Origin: an uncultured Prevotellaceae bacterium
GTDB lineage: Bacteria > Bacteroidota > Bacteroidia > Bacteroidales > Bacteroidaceae
DNA length: 47,417 bases
Direction of reading: 5' to 3'
Assembly: GCA_900318815.1 (NCBI GenBank)
Contig: ONMA01000022.1
Location: forward strand, 1 to 47,417
The notes under the pieces were generated by a model. The model worked only from the letters and a program-made list of their open reading frames with translations. It made no database searches and was not told where the DNA came from. Of the stretch, positions 26,388 through 33,615 are shown in pieces (the stretch's first letter is position 1; each line of letters begins with the position of its first letter). Position numbers and translations under genes: made by a program.

Positions 26388-27566
26388 ATGAACAAGAGAA
26401 ACAACGTATGGGCGATTGTCGCCCTGGCAGCCGTCACCCTGTTTACTGGCTGCAAGGAAGAACAGAAAACGTCGTTCAGCACCGCCAAGGTGGAGAAAGG
26501 CAACATCCAGACCTCAATCACTGCCACTGGAACCATCGAGCCTGTGACCTCGGTCACCGTGGGCACGCAGGTCTCTGGCATCGTGTCGAAGCTCTACGTC
26601 GACTACAACTCGGTGGTGAAGAAAGGACAGATTATTGCCGAGCTGGACAAGACCAACCTGATTAGCGAGCTGAACACGGCCAAGGCCAACCAGTCGAGCG
26701 CGCAGAGCACGCTGAACTATGAACAGAGCAACTACCAGCGCTACAAGACACTTTACGACAAAGGGCTGGTGAGTGCCGACGAGTTTGAGTCGGCCCGGCT
26801 GAGTTACCTGAAGGCAAAAGACCAGGTGACCACCGCCTCGCAGAACGTGCAGAAGGCACAGACCAACTTAGGCTATGCCACCATCACCAGTCCTATCGAC
26901 GGCGTGGTGCTTTCCAAGGCAGTGGAAGAGGGCCAGACGGTGGCCGCCTCGTTCAATACGCCTGAGCTGTTTACCATTGCGCAAGACCTGACTGACATGC
27001 GCGTGATTGCCGACATTGACGAGGCCGACATCGGCGGCGTGAAGGAAGGGCTGCGCGTGTCGTTCACCGTCGATGCCTTCCCCGACGACCATTTCGAGGG
27101 CAAGGTGACGCAGGTGCGCCAGCAGGCCACTACCGAGAGCAACGTCGTGACCTACGAAGTGGTGATCTCGGCCCCCAACAACGACCTGAAGCTGAAGCCC
27201 GGACTGACGGCCAACGTGACCATCTTCACCTTAGAAAAGAACGACATACTCGTGGTTCCCGCCAAGGCCCTGCGCTTCACCATCAACGAGGCACTGATTG
27301 CCAAGGACCAGAAGATAGAAGACTGCCCCGGCAACCACAAGCTCTGGACGCTCGAAGGCAACACCTTCAAAGCCCATGCCGTGGAGACAGGCACCAGCAA
27401 TGGCATGCTGACAGAAATCGTGAGCGGCATCAACGCCGACACCGAGGTACTGGTCGACTTCACCATTGCAGGCGGAATGGAGGAGGAAGAAGGCCAGCAG
27501 GCACAGAACCCCTTCATGCCAAGGCCGAGAGGCAACAACAAGCAGCAACAGCAACAGAAGAAGTAA
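26388..27566 (+). CDS. macA: MacA-like periplasmic adaptor (membrane fusion) lipoprotein
   Basis: The 392-residue protein has a signal peptide with a lipobox (VTLFTGCKEE). The adaptor order is visible: TATGTIEPVTSVTVGTQVSG (biotinyl-lipoyl half), a coiled-coil hairpin (about 85-150, LNTAKANQSSAQSTLNYEQS onwards), then ATITSPIDGVVLSKAVEEGQ and a beta-barrel. It links the TolC-type tunnel to the MacB permease. The C-terminus is unusually rich in Gln/Asn/Arg (RPRGNNKQQQQQKK). It starts 10 nt after the tolC-like stop. Confidence 0.92.
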   Translation: MNKRNNVWAIVALAAVTLFTGCKEEQKTSFSTAKVEKGNIQTSITATGTIEPVTSVTVGTQVSGIVSKLYVDYNSVVKKGQIIAELDKTNLISELNTAKANQSSAQSTLNYEQSNYQRYKTLYDKGLVSADEFESARLSYLKAKDQVTTASQNVQKAQTNLGYATITSPIDGVVLSKAVEEGQTVAASFNTPELFTIAQDLTDMRVIADIDEADIGGVKEGLRVSFTVDAFPDDHFEGKVTQVRQQATTESNVVTYEVVISAPNNDLKLKPGLTANVTIFTLEKNDILVVPAKALRFTINEALIAKDQKIEDCPGNHKLWTLEGNTFKAHAVETGTSNGMLTEIVSGINADTEVLVDFTIAGGMEEEEGQQAQNPFMPRPRGNNKQQQQQKK

Positions 27567-27568
27567 CA

Positions 27569-27819
27569 AACCACGAATTTCACGAATTAAACTAATTACC
27601 ATGCGGATAATAAGGACTCGCTACGCGCTTGGCTCGTCCAAGAATTTCACAAATGGTCGTAAACGACCGACAAATTTCACACGCTCGACCTTGGTCGCTT
27701 TGCTTGCAAAGAATTTTGGCTGCGCAGCCAATTCGTGTAATTCGTTGCATCTTTAGATGCTTCGTGAAATGCTGGCCTGGATAGAAAAAAAATTAGTTTA
27801 ATTCGTGAAATTCGTGGTT
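27569..27819. repeat. palindrome-rich element with 29-bp perfect terminal inverted repeats
   Basis: The left end (27569-27597, AACCACGAATTTCACG...) is the exact reverse complement of the right end (27791-27819). The ~190 bp between carry further small palindromes (GGTCGTAAACGACC, TTGGCTGCGCAGCCAA, GCATCTTTAGATGC) and repeated AATTTCAC motifs. No gene is evident. It splits macA from macB. The outer arms match the hairpin at 44239-44310. Confidence 0.85.
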
Positions 27820-27877
27820 AAAAAAAAGGTGGGATACTTCAGTTAAATATACAAACAAGCAACAAAAAGTACATATT

Positions 27878-28702
27878 ATGAACAATGACAATAGAGGAAA
27901 CACCACCAGCAAGGTAACATCTCCCCTCCCTGACAGGGAGGGGCCGGGGGTGGGTCAACGTCGTGTTGTTATCGAACTGCAGAACGTGAAGCGGTACTTC
28001 CAGGTGGGGTCGGAGACGGTGAAGGCACTTCGCGGCGTATCGTTCAAGATCTACGAGGGCGAGTTCGTCACCATACAAGGCACGTCAGGCTCAGGCAAGT
28101 CGACCTTGCTCAACCAGCTGGGCTGCCTCGACACCCCCACCAGCGGCGAGTACTTCCTGGACGGCGTGTCGGTGCGCACGATGTCGAAGATTCAGCGTGC
28201 CCACCTGCGCAACCAGAAGATAGGCTTCGTGTTCCAGAACTATAACCTGCTGCCCAAGACTACCGCCGTGGAGAACGTAGAGCTGCCGCTGATGTACAAC
28301 TCGAAGTTCAGTGCCAAGGAGCGTCGCGAGGCCGCCATCAAGGCCCTGCAGTCAGTGGGACTGGGCGACCGCCTGGAGCATAAGAGCAACCAGATGTCGG
28401 GCGGACAGATGCAGCGCGTGGCCATTGCCCGTGCCTTGGTGAACAACCCTGCCGTGCTCCTGGCCGACGAGGCCACGGGCAACCTGGACACCCGCACCTC
28501 GTTCGAGATGCTGGTGCTCTTCCAGGAACTCTACCGCAAGGGGCACACCATCATCTTCGTGACCCACAACCCCGAGATTGCCGAGTATTCGAGCCGCAAC
28601 ATCAACCTGCGCGACGGCAAGATTCGCGAGGACACCATCAACACCAATATCAAGTCGGCTGCCGAGGCATTAGCACAGCTGCCAGCACCGCAGGACGATT
28701 GA
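27878..28702 (+). CDS. MacB-type ABC transporter ATP-binding protein
   Basis: The 274-residue protein has Walker A GTSGSGKST (68-76), Q-loop VFQNYNLLP, signature MSGGQMQRVAIARAL, Walker B VLLADEATGNLD and switch FVTHNPE. It belongs to the MacB/LolD class that powers mechanotransmission exporters. The cassette proper begins at RRVVIELQNVKRYF (about residue 28). Residues 15-26 (SPLPDREGPGVG) are encoded by a REP-like repeat that lengthens the N-terminus. The gene is followed by the separate permease gene; in E. coli MacB the two parts are fused. Confidence 0.93.
   Translation: MNNDNRGNTTSKVTSPLPDREGPGVGQRRVVIELQNVKRYFQVGSETVKALRGVSFKIYEGEFVTIQGTSGSGKSTLLNQLGCLDTPTSGEYFLDGVSVRTMSKIQRAHLRNQKIGFVFQNYNLLPKTTAVENVELPLMYNSKFSAKERREAAIKALQSVGLGDRLEHKSNQMSGGQMQRVAIARALVNNPAVLLADEATGNLDTRTSFEMLVLFQELYRKGHTIIFVTHNPEIAEYSSRNINLRDGKIREDTINTNIKSAAEALAQLPAPQDD
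27920..27956. repeat. REP-like palindrome within the ATPase gene start
   Basis: CCCCTCCCTGACAGGGAGGGG followed by CCGGGGGTGGGTC matches the inverted pair inside the GH94 gene (42453-42566). A related half (AGCCCTCCCAAAGGGAGGG) lies at about 28714-28735, after the same gene. Confidence 0.8.
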
Positions 28703-28788
28703 GGAAGGCCCACCCAAGCCCTCCCAAAGGGAGGGATGTCTGAATACATAGACGGAGATGGGCTATTATCATAACATGAAGTAAAACA

Positions 28789-30009
28789 ATGAATATATTA
28801 AATCTTTTCAAAGTAAGTCTCCGGGCCGTAGCCAATAACAAGATGCGATCCTTCCTCTCCATGCTGGGCATCATCATCGGCGTGGCTGCCGTCATCATTA
28901 TGATGTCCATCGGCCAAGGCTCGAAGGAGAGCATCCGCAAGGAACTCTCGACCATGGGCACCAACCTGCTGACCATCCGTCCGGGAGCCGACATGCGCGG
29001 CGGCGTGCGCCAAGACCCGTCGTCGATGCAGACGCTGAAGATGGCCGACTATGAGCGCATCCTGCGCGAGAAGAAGTTCGTCACCAAGGTGTCGCCCGAG
29101 GTCACCGCTGGCGGACAGGTCATCTACGGCAACAACAACACCAACACTACCGTCTACGGCGAAAGTCCCGAGTACTTAGACATCAAGCTCTGGACCATCG
29201 AAGAGGGCGACTGCTTCACCGAGGAGGACATCAAGAAGGCCGCCAAGGTGTGCGTGGTGGGCAAGACCATCGTCGACGAGCTGTTCGGCGAGCATACCGA
29301 CCCCATCGGCAAGACCATCCGCTTCAAGTCGATACCCATGCGCATCGTGGGCGTGCTGAAGTCGAAGGGCTACAACAACTGGGGTATGGACCAGGACAAC
29401 GTGATTATTGCCCCGTACACCACCGTGATGAAGCGCATTGCCGCGCAGACGTTCTTCTCGAGCATCGTCTGTTCGGCTGTGACCGAGGAGCTGAGCGACG
29501 CCGCCATTGAAGAGCTGACCCAGATCCTGCGCGACAACCATAAACTGAAGGAGGATGCTGAAGACGACTTCACCATCCGCTCGCAGGCCGAGATGATGGA
29601 AACGATGTCGAGCACGATGGACACGGTGACGCTCATCCTCGTGGTGGCCGCAGCCTTCTCGCTGCTCGTGGCCGGCATAGGTATTATGAACATCATGCTC
29701 GTCAGCGTGACCGAGCGCACCAAGGAGATAGGCCTGCGCATGGCCGTGGGTGCCACGGGGCCGATTATCTCGTTGCAGTTCCTCATCGAGTCGGTACTCA
29801 TATCCGTGACGGGAGGTCTATTAGGCATCCTGTTAGGCTGTACCGTGGGCGAGCTGCTCATACCCATCATGGGCATGCCCAGCAGCGTGCCGGCCTGGAG
29901 CATCTATGTGTCGTTCCTCGTCTGCGTCTTCATCGGCGTGCTCTTCGGCTACATCCCCGCACAGAAGGCCGCCAACATGGATCCCATCGAAGCCATCAGG
30001 CATGAATAA
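28789..30009 (+). CDS. MacB-type ABC transporter permease
   Basis: The 406-residue protein has a first membrane helix (MRSFLSMLGIIIGVAAVIIM), a large periplasmic MacB_PCD domain (about 45-270), and three C-terminal helices in the FtsX fold. The latter include VTLILVVAAAFSLLVAGIGI, then NIMLVSVTERTKEIGLRMAV and PAQKAANMDPIEAIRHE, typical MacB/FtsX motifs. With the ATPase, adaptor and TolC-type tunnel it should form a tripartite exporter for peptides, lipids or macrolide-like compounds; the substrate cannot be told. Its last codons overlap the kinase gene. Confidence 0.93.
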   Translation: MNILNLFKVSLRAVANNKMRSFLSMLGIIIGVAAVIIMMSIGQGSKESIRKELSTMGTNLLTIRPGADMRGGVRQDPSSMQTLKMADYERILREKKFVTKVSPEVTAGGQVIYGNNNTNTTVYGESPEYLDIKLWTIEEGDCFTEEDIKKAAKVCVVGKTIVDELFGEHTDPIGKTIRFKSIPMRIVGVLKSKGYNNWGMDQDNVIIAPYTTVMKRIAAQTFFSSIVCSAVTEELSDAAIEELTQILRDNHKLKEDAEDDFTIRSQAEMMETMSSTMDTVTLILVVAAAFSLLVAGIGIMNIMLVSVTERTKEIGLRMAVGATGPIISLQFLIESVLISVTGGLLGILLGCTVGELLIPIMGMPSSVPAWSIYVSFLVCVFIGVLFGYIPAQKAANMDPIEAIRHE

Positions 30010-31051
30010 GCAGAAAGCCATCCTGCTGCAGATAGCCGTCTGGGCTATGCTGCTGCTCGCGCCATTGTCGTTTGCAGGCCACGGCAATGGCGTGAGCCTG
30101 CGGCAGTTCCTGCTGATGAGCGTCTCGCCGCTGCTGATGATGATGGTGTTCTACCTGAACTTCCTCTGGCTCACGCCCAAGTACCTCATCAAAGGCGACA
30201 AGAAGTTCTACTGGCTCATCAACATCATCCTCTGCGTGGGTCTCGGCATCCTGCTCCACGTCTGGATGAGCTACGCCCACGACCTGCTTGACGACATGCG
30301 CGTAAGCAGGCAGAAACCTACGACACTACAGATGGCACTCTTCATCATGCGCGACATCTTCAACCTGGCACTCTCGGCAACCATCGCCACCACCATCCTG
30401 CTATCCCAGCGCTGGTACAAATCGGAAGAGGCACGCCTGGAGGCCGAGACGGCACGCACCGAGGCCGAACTGCGCAACCTGCGCAACCAGATAAGCCCCC
30501 ACTTCCTGCTGAACACGCTCAACAACATCTATGCCCTGACCTCGTTCGACAGCGAACGAGCACAGGATGCCATTCAGCAACTGTCGAAGATGCTGCGCCA
30601 CATGCTCTACGACAACCAGCAGGAAGAAGTGGAATGGGAAAAGGAAGTGCAGTTCTTGGAGAGCTACGTCAACCTGATGAAGATACGGTTGCCCCAGAAT
30701 GTCGACGTCACCTTCACCGCCCAACACCCAGCCCCCGTCACCGTGGCTCCCCTGCTCTTCATCTCGCTTGTCGAGAACGCCTTCAAGCATGGTGTCAGCC
30801 CTACTGAACCAAGCTTCATACATATCTGCCTTGAAGCCGACGAACAGCACATCTGCTGCGACATCAAGAACTCCAACCACCCCAAGAGCCAGCAAGACCG
30901 CAGCGGACACGGCATCGGCCTGCAGCAGGTGCAACGGCGGCTCGACCTCTCCTACCCTGGCCGCTACACCTGGGAACAGAGCCTGAGTCCAGACGGCCAG
31001 ACCTATCAGTCGAAAATCGACATCACCCTACGACCATCACCCATCAACTAA
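30002..31051 (+). CDS. LytS-type sensor histidine kinase
   Basis: ATG at 30002 (MNKQKAILLQIAVWAMLLLA) overlaps the permease stop by 8 nt; the longer upstream frame is the permease in another frame. The 349-residue protein has four predicted membrane helices in the first ~140 residues. A His_kinase domain with RNQISPHFLLNTLNNIYALT (phosphoacceptor H167) and an ATP-binding end (VENAFKHG, GHGIGLQQVQRRLDL) follow. It should phosphorylate the LytTR regulator encoded next. Its place in the exporter operon suggests it senses cell-envelope stress or the exported compound. Confidence 0.92.
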   Translation: MNKQKAILLQIAVWAMLLLAPLSFAGHGNGVSLRQFLLMSVSPLLMMMVFYLNFLWLTPKYLIKGDKKFYWLINIILCVGLGILLHVWMSYAHDLLDDMRVSRQKPTTLQMALFIMRDIFNLALSATIATTILLSQRWYKSEEARLEAETARTEAELRNLRNQISPHFLLNTLNNIYALTSFDSERAQDAIQQLSKMLRHMLYDNQQEEVEWEKEVQFLESYVNLMKIRLPQNVDVTFTAQHPAPVTVAPLLFISLVENAFKHGVSPTEPSFIHICLEADEQHICCDIKNSNHPKSQQDRSGHGIGLQQVQRRLDLSYPGRYTWEQSLSPDGQTYQSKIDITLRPSPIN

Positions 31052-31075
31052 CACCCATTAACTAACACCCATCAC
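31037..31075 (+). repeat. short tandem repeat before the response regulator
   Basis: CACCCATCAACTAA/CACCCATTAACTAA/CACCCATCACC: about three 14-bp units fill the gap between the kinase stop and the regulator ATG. Confidence 0.7.
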
Positions 31076-31076
31076 C

Positions 31077-31787
31077 ATGACCCTTACCTGCTCCATCATC
31101 GACGACGAGCCTTTGGCAGCCCAGCTGCTGGAAAGCTATGTCAAGAAGACTCCCTATTTAGAACTGAACGGAGTCTACAACAGTGCCGTCTCCGCCATGC
31201 GCGACCTTCGCGAGCATCCCGTCCAGCTGTTGCTGCTCGACATCCAGATGCCCGAGCTGTCGGGCATTGAGTTCGCCAAGATCCTGCCCAAGGACACCAA
31301 GATTATCTTCACTACCGCCTTTCCACAGTATGCCATCGAGGGCTTCCGCGTCTCAGCACTCGACTATCTGCTCAAACCCATCGGCTACCAGGACTTCCTC
31401 CGTGCCACCGACAAGGCCTTGGAGTGGTTTGCCAACAAGGAGAAGCGCAACACCTCGCAGCGCGACCGCTTCATGTTCGTGAAGAGCGACTACAAGCTGA
31501 TACGCATCGCGCTCGACGACATCCTCTACATCGAGGGGCTGAAGGACTACGTGCGCATCTATCTCGAAAGCGGCGAACGCCTCATGTCGCTCATGAGCAT
31601 GAAGAAGCTGGAAGAGTTTCTCCCCCAGCCCGAATTTCTGCGCATCCATCGTTCCTACATCGTACACATGACCAAAGTGAAGGTGGTCGACCGCCTGCGC
31701 ATCATCTTCGGCGACAACTACCTCCCCATCTCAGACAACTACAAGGACCAAGTGACCGGCTATCTCGACGCCCACACCCTGGTTTAA
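31077..31787 (+). CDS. LytTR-family response regulator
   Basis: The 236-residue protein has a receiver domain with acidic pair D9-D10 (IIDDEPLAAQ), phospho-acceptor D55 (LLLLDIQMPE), the TTAFPQYA switch and K in LLKPIGY. A LytTR DNA-binding domain (about 135-236) has LDDILYIEGLKDYVRIYLES and FLRIHRSYIVHMTKV. It pairs with the LytS-type kinase upstream. Targets are unknown; the exporter operon itself is the obvious candidate. Confidence 0.94.
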   Translation: MTLTCSIIDDEPLAAQLLESYVKKTPYLELNGVYNSAVSAMRDLREHPVQLLLLDIQMPELSGIEFAKILPKDTKIIFTTAFPQYAIEGFRVSALDYLLKPIGYQDFLRATDKALEWFANKEKRNTSQRDRFMFVKSDYKLIRIALDDILYIEGLKDYVRIYLESGERLMSLMSMKKLEEFLPQPEFLRIHRSYIVHMTKVKVVDRLRIIFGDNYLPISDNYKDQVTGYLDAHTLV

Positions 31788-31827
31788 TTGTCTTTTTCAC
31801 ATTAACCAATATCAATTTTAACGTCAG

Positions 31828-31861
31828 TTTGCGGTTATCTCGTAAAAACTTTGTAACTTTG
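31828..31861 (+). promoter_or_regulatory. Bacteroidetes promoter for the DASS transporter gene
   Basis: TTTG (31828-31831), 22 nt, TAACTTTG (31854-31861), about 40 nt before the ATG at 31902. The spacing is slightly long. Confidence 0.55.
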
Positions 31862-31901
31862 CAGCAATTTTTCGAATAGTCACTAAATTCTAAAGATTAC
31901 A

Positions 31902-33407
31902 ATGTTTCACATTTATGAAGGATTTCATCTGGTCGACGCCTATCATAACATGCGCCACCAGCGTAAGTACCACCCAGCCGATGGGACCAAACGTGCCGTC
32001 AAGATGCTCATCGTGGCACTTGTAACCCTGTTGCTCTGGAACATGCCGTCGGAATGGTTCGGCATTCAGAACCTGACGGTCATCCAGCAGCGCATTATCG
32101 CCATCTTTGCCTTTGCCACCCTGATGTGGGTGCTCGAGATTGTCTCGTCGTGGGCCACGTCGGTGGCCATCATCGTGCTGATGCTATTGTTCACCACCGA
32201 CAGCGGTATCCTGCCCATGGTCAACGAGGAGGAAGTGGGCAAGCTGCTCTCCTACAAGGGCGTGATGGCTACCTTTGCCGACCCAGTCATCATGCTGTTC
32301 ATCGGCGGATTCGTGCTGGCCATTGCCGCCACGAAGACAGGACTCGACGCCCAGTTGGCCAAGGTGTTGCTGAAGCCCTTCGGCACTAAGAGCGAGATGG
32401 TGTTGCTGGGTTTCCTGCTCATCACGGGCCTGTTCTCAATGTTCGTGTCGAACACGGCCACGGCCGCCATGATGCTGACGTTCCTCACGCCCGTGTTCCG
32501 CCAGCTGCCCCCCGAGGGTAAGGGACGCATTGCGCTGGCCATGTCGATTCCCGTGGCTGCCAACCTCGGCGGCATGGGTACCCCCATCGGCACGCCGCCC
32601 AACACCATTGCACTGAAGTACCTGAACGACCCCGAGGGTCTGAACCTCGGACTCGGCTTCGGCCAGTGGATGATGTTCATGTTTCCCCTGGTGCTGATAC
32701 TGCTGTTCGTCAGCTGGCGCATCCTTCTCAGGATGTTCCCCTTTACGCAGAAGACCATCGAACTGAATATTGAAGGCGGCATGAAGCACGGCTTCCATGC
32801 CAACGTGGTCATCGTGACCTTCTTCATCACCGTGGCCTTGTGGTTGCTCGACCGCGTCACGGGCATCAACTCTTACACCGTGGCCATGATACCGTTTGCG
32901 GTGTTTGCCCTGACGGGTGTCATCAACAAGCGCGACCTGGAGCAAATCAACTGGTCGGTCATCTGGATGGTAGCGGGCGGCTTTGCCCTGGGCTATGGCC
33001 TGAACGCCTCGGGTCTGGCAGCCAATGCCGTGGAGAGCATCCCCTTCGGCGACTTCTCGCCAATGCTTATCCTGCTACTTGGCGGCATCATCTGCTACAC
33101 CCTGAGCAACTTCATCTCCAACTCGGCCACGGCAGCCCTGCTCATGCCCATCCTGGCCATCGTCTGCGGAGCCATGGGCGACAAGCTGGCTCCCATTGGC
33201 GGCACGCCTACCGTGCTCATCGGCGTGGCCATCGCCGCCTCCTCGGCCATGATTCTGCCAATCTCCACGCCGCCAAACGCCCTTGCCTTTGCTACAGGCT
33301 TCGTGCGTCAGAACGACATGGCAAAGTTGGGCATCCTGATGGGTATCATCTCCATGCTGCTCGGCTTCGGCTTGGTCTATCTCATGGGCACGCTGCACTT
33401 TATTTAG
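31902..33407 (+). CDS. DASS-family (SLC13) sodium:anion symporter
   Basis: The 501-residue membrane protein has about eleven hydrophobic helices. The two SNT/SNS signatures of divalent-anion:sodium symporters are FVSNTATAAMMLTFLTPV and FISNSATAALLMPILAIV. Each is followed by a proline-containing re-entrant loop (MGTPIGTPPNTIALKYL; LPISTPPNALAFATGF). The family imports C4-dicarboxylates, citrate or sulfate with sodium; which one cannot be decided by eye. The cytosolic N-terminus is hydrophilic. It has its own promoter. Its role in the adjacent glycan locus is not obvious. Confidence 0.93.
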   Translation: MFHIYEGFHLVDAYHNMRHQRKYHPADGTKRAVKMLIVALVTLLLWNMPSEWFGIQNLTVIQQRIIAIFAFATLMWVLEIVSSWATSVAIIVLMLLFTTDSGILPMVNEEEVGKLLSYKGVMATFADPVIMLFIGGFVLAIAATKTGLDAQLAKVLLKPFGTKSEMVLLGFLLITGLFSMFVSNTATAAMMLTFLTPVFRQLPPEGKGRIALAMSIPVAANLGGMGTPIGTPPNTIALKYLNDPEGLNLGLGFGQWMMFMFPLVLILLFVSWRILLRMFPFTQKTIELNIEGGMKHGFHANVVIVTFFITVALWLLDRVTGINSYTVAMIPFAVFALTGVINKRDLEQINWSVIWMVAGGFALGYGLNASGLAANAVESIPFGDFSPMLILLLGGIICYTLSNFISNSATAALLMPILAIVCGAMGDKLAPIGGTPTVLIGVAIAASSAMILPISTPPNALAFATGFVRQNDMAKLGILMGIISMLLGFGLVYLMGTLHFI

Positions 33408-33439
33408 AGGAGAGTGGAGAGAGGAGAGAGGAGAGAGAA
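33406..33439. repeat. GAGAGGA heptanucleotide repeat after the DASS gene
   Basis: Several GAGAGGA units (some imperfect) begin right at the stop codon. They are the same unit, in opposite orientation, as in cca (7339-7432) and the GH3 gene (37791-37820). Confidence 0.75.
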
Positions 33440-33444
33440 TAGTA

Positions 33445-33612
33445 ACGTTCATCCGTCTAACCGTCAAAAAGAAAACGTCTATCCGTCTAACCGTCAAAAA
33501 GAAAACGTCTATCCGTCTAACCGTCAAAAAGAAAACGTTCATCCGTCTAACCGTCAAAAAGAAAACGTTCATCCGTCTAACCGTCAAAAAAATCGTCTAA
33601 CCGTCAAGAAGA
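33445..33612 (+). repeat. six CGTCTAACCGTC repeats ending at the regulator start codon
   Basis: Six copies of CGTCTAACCGTC, mostly in 30-bp units joined by AAAAAGAAAACGT(T/C)(C/T)ATC, fill the gap before the AraC-type regulator. The last copy ends 7 nt before the ATG at 33616. The same motif occurs three times before the GH5 gene at 40414. Confidence 0.85.
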
Positions 33613-33615
33613 AGA

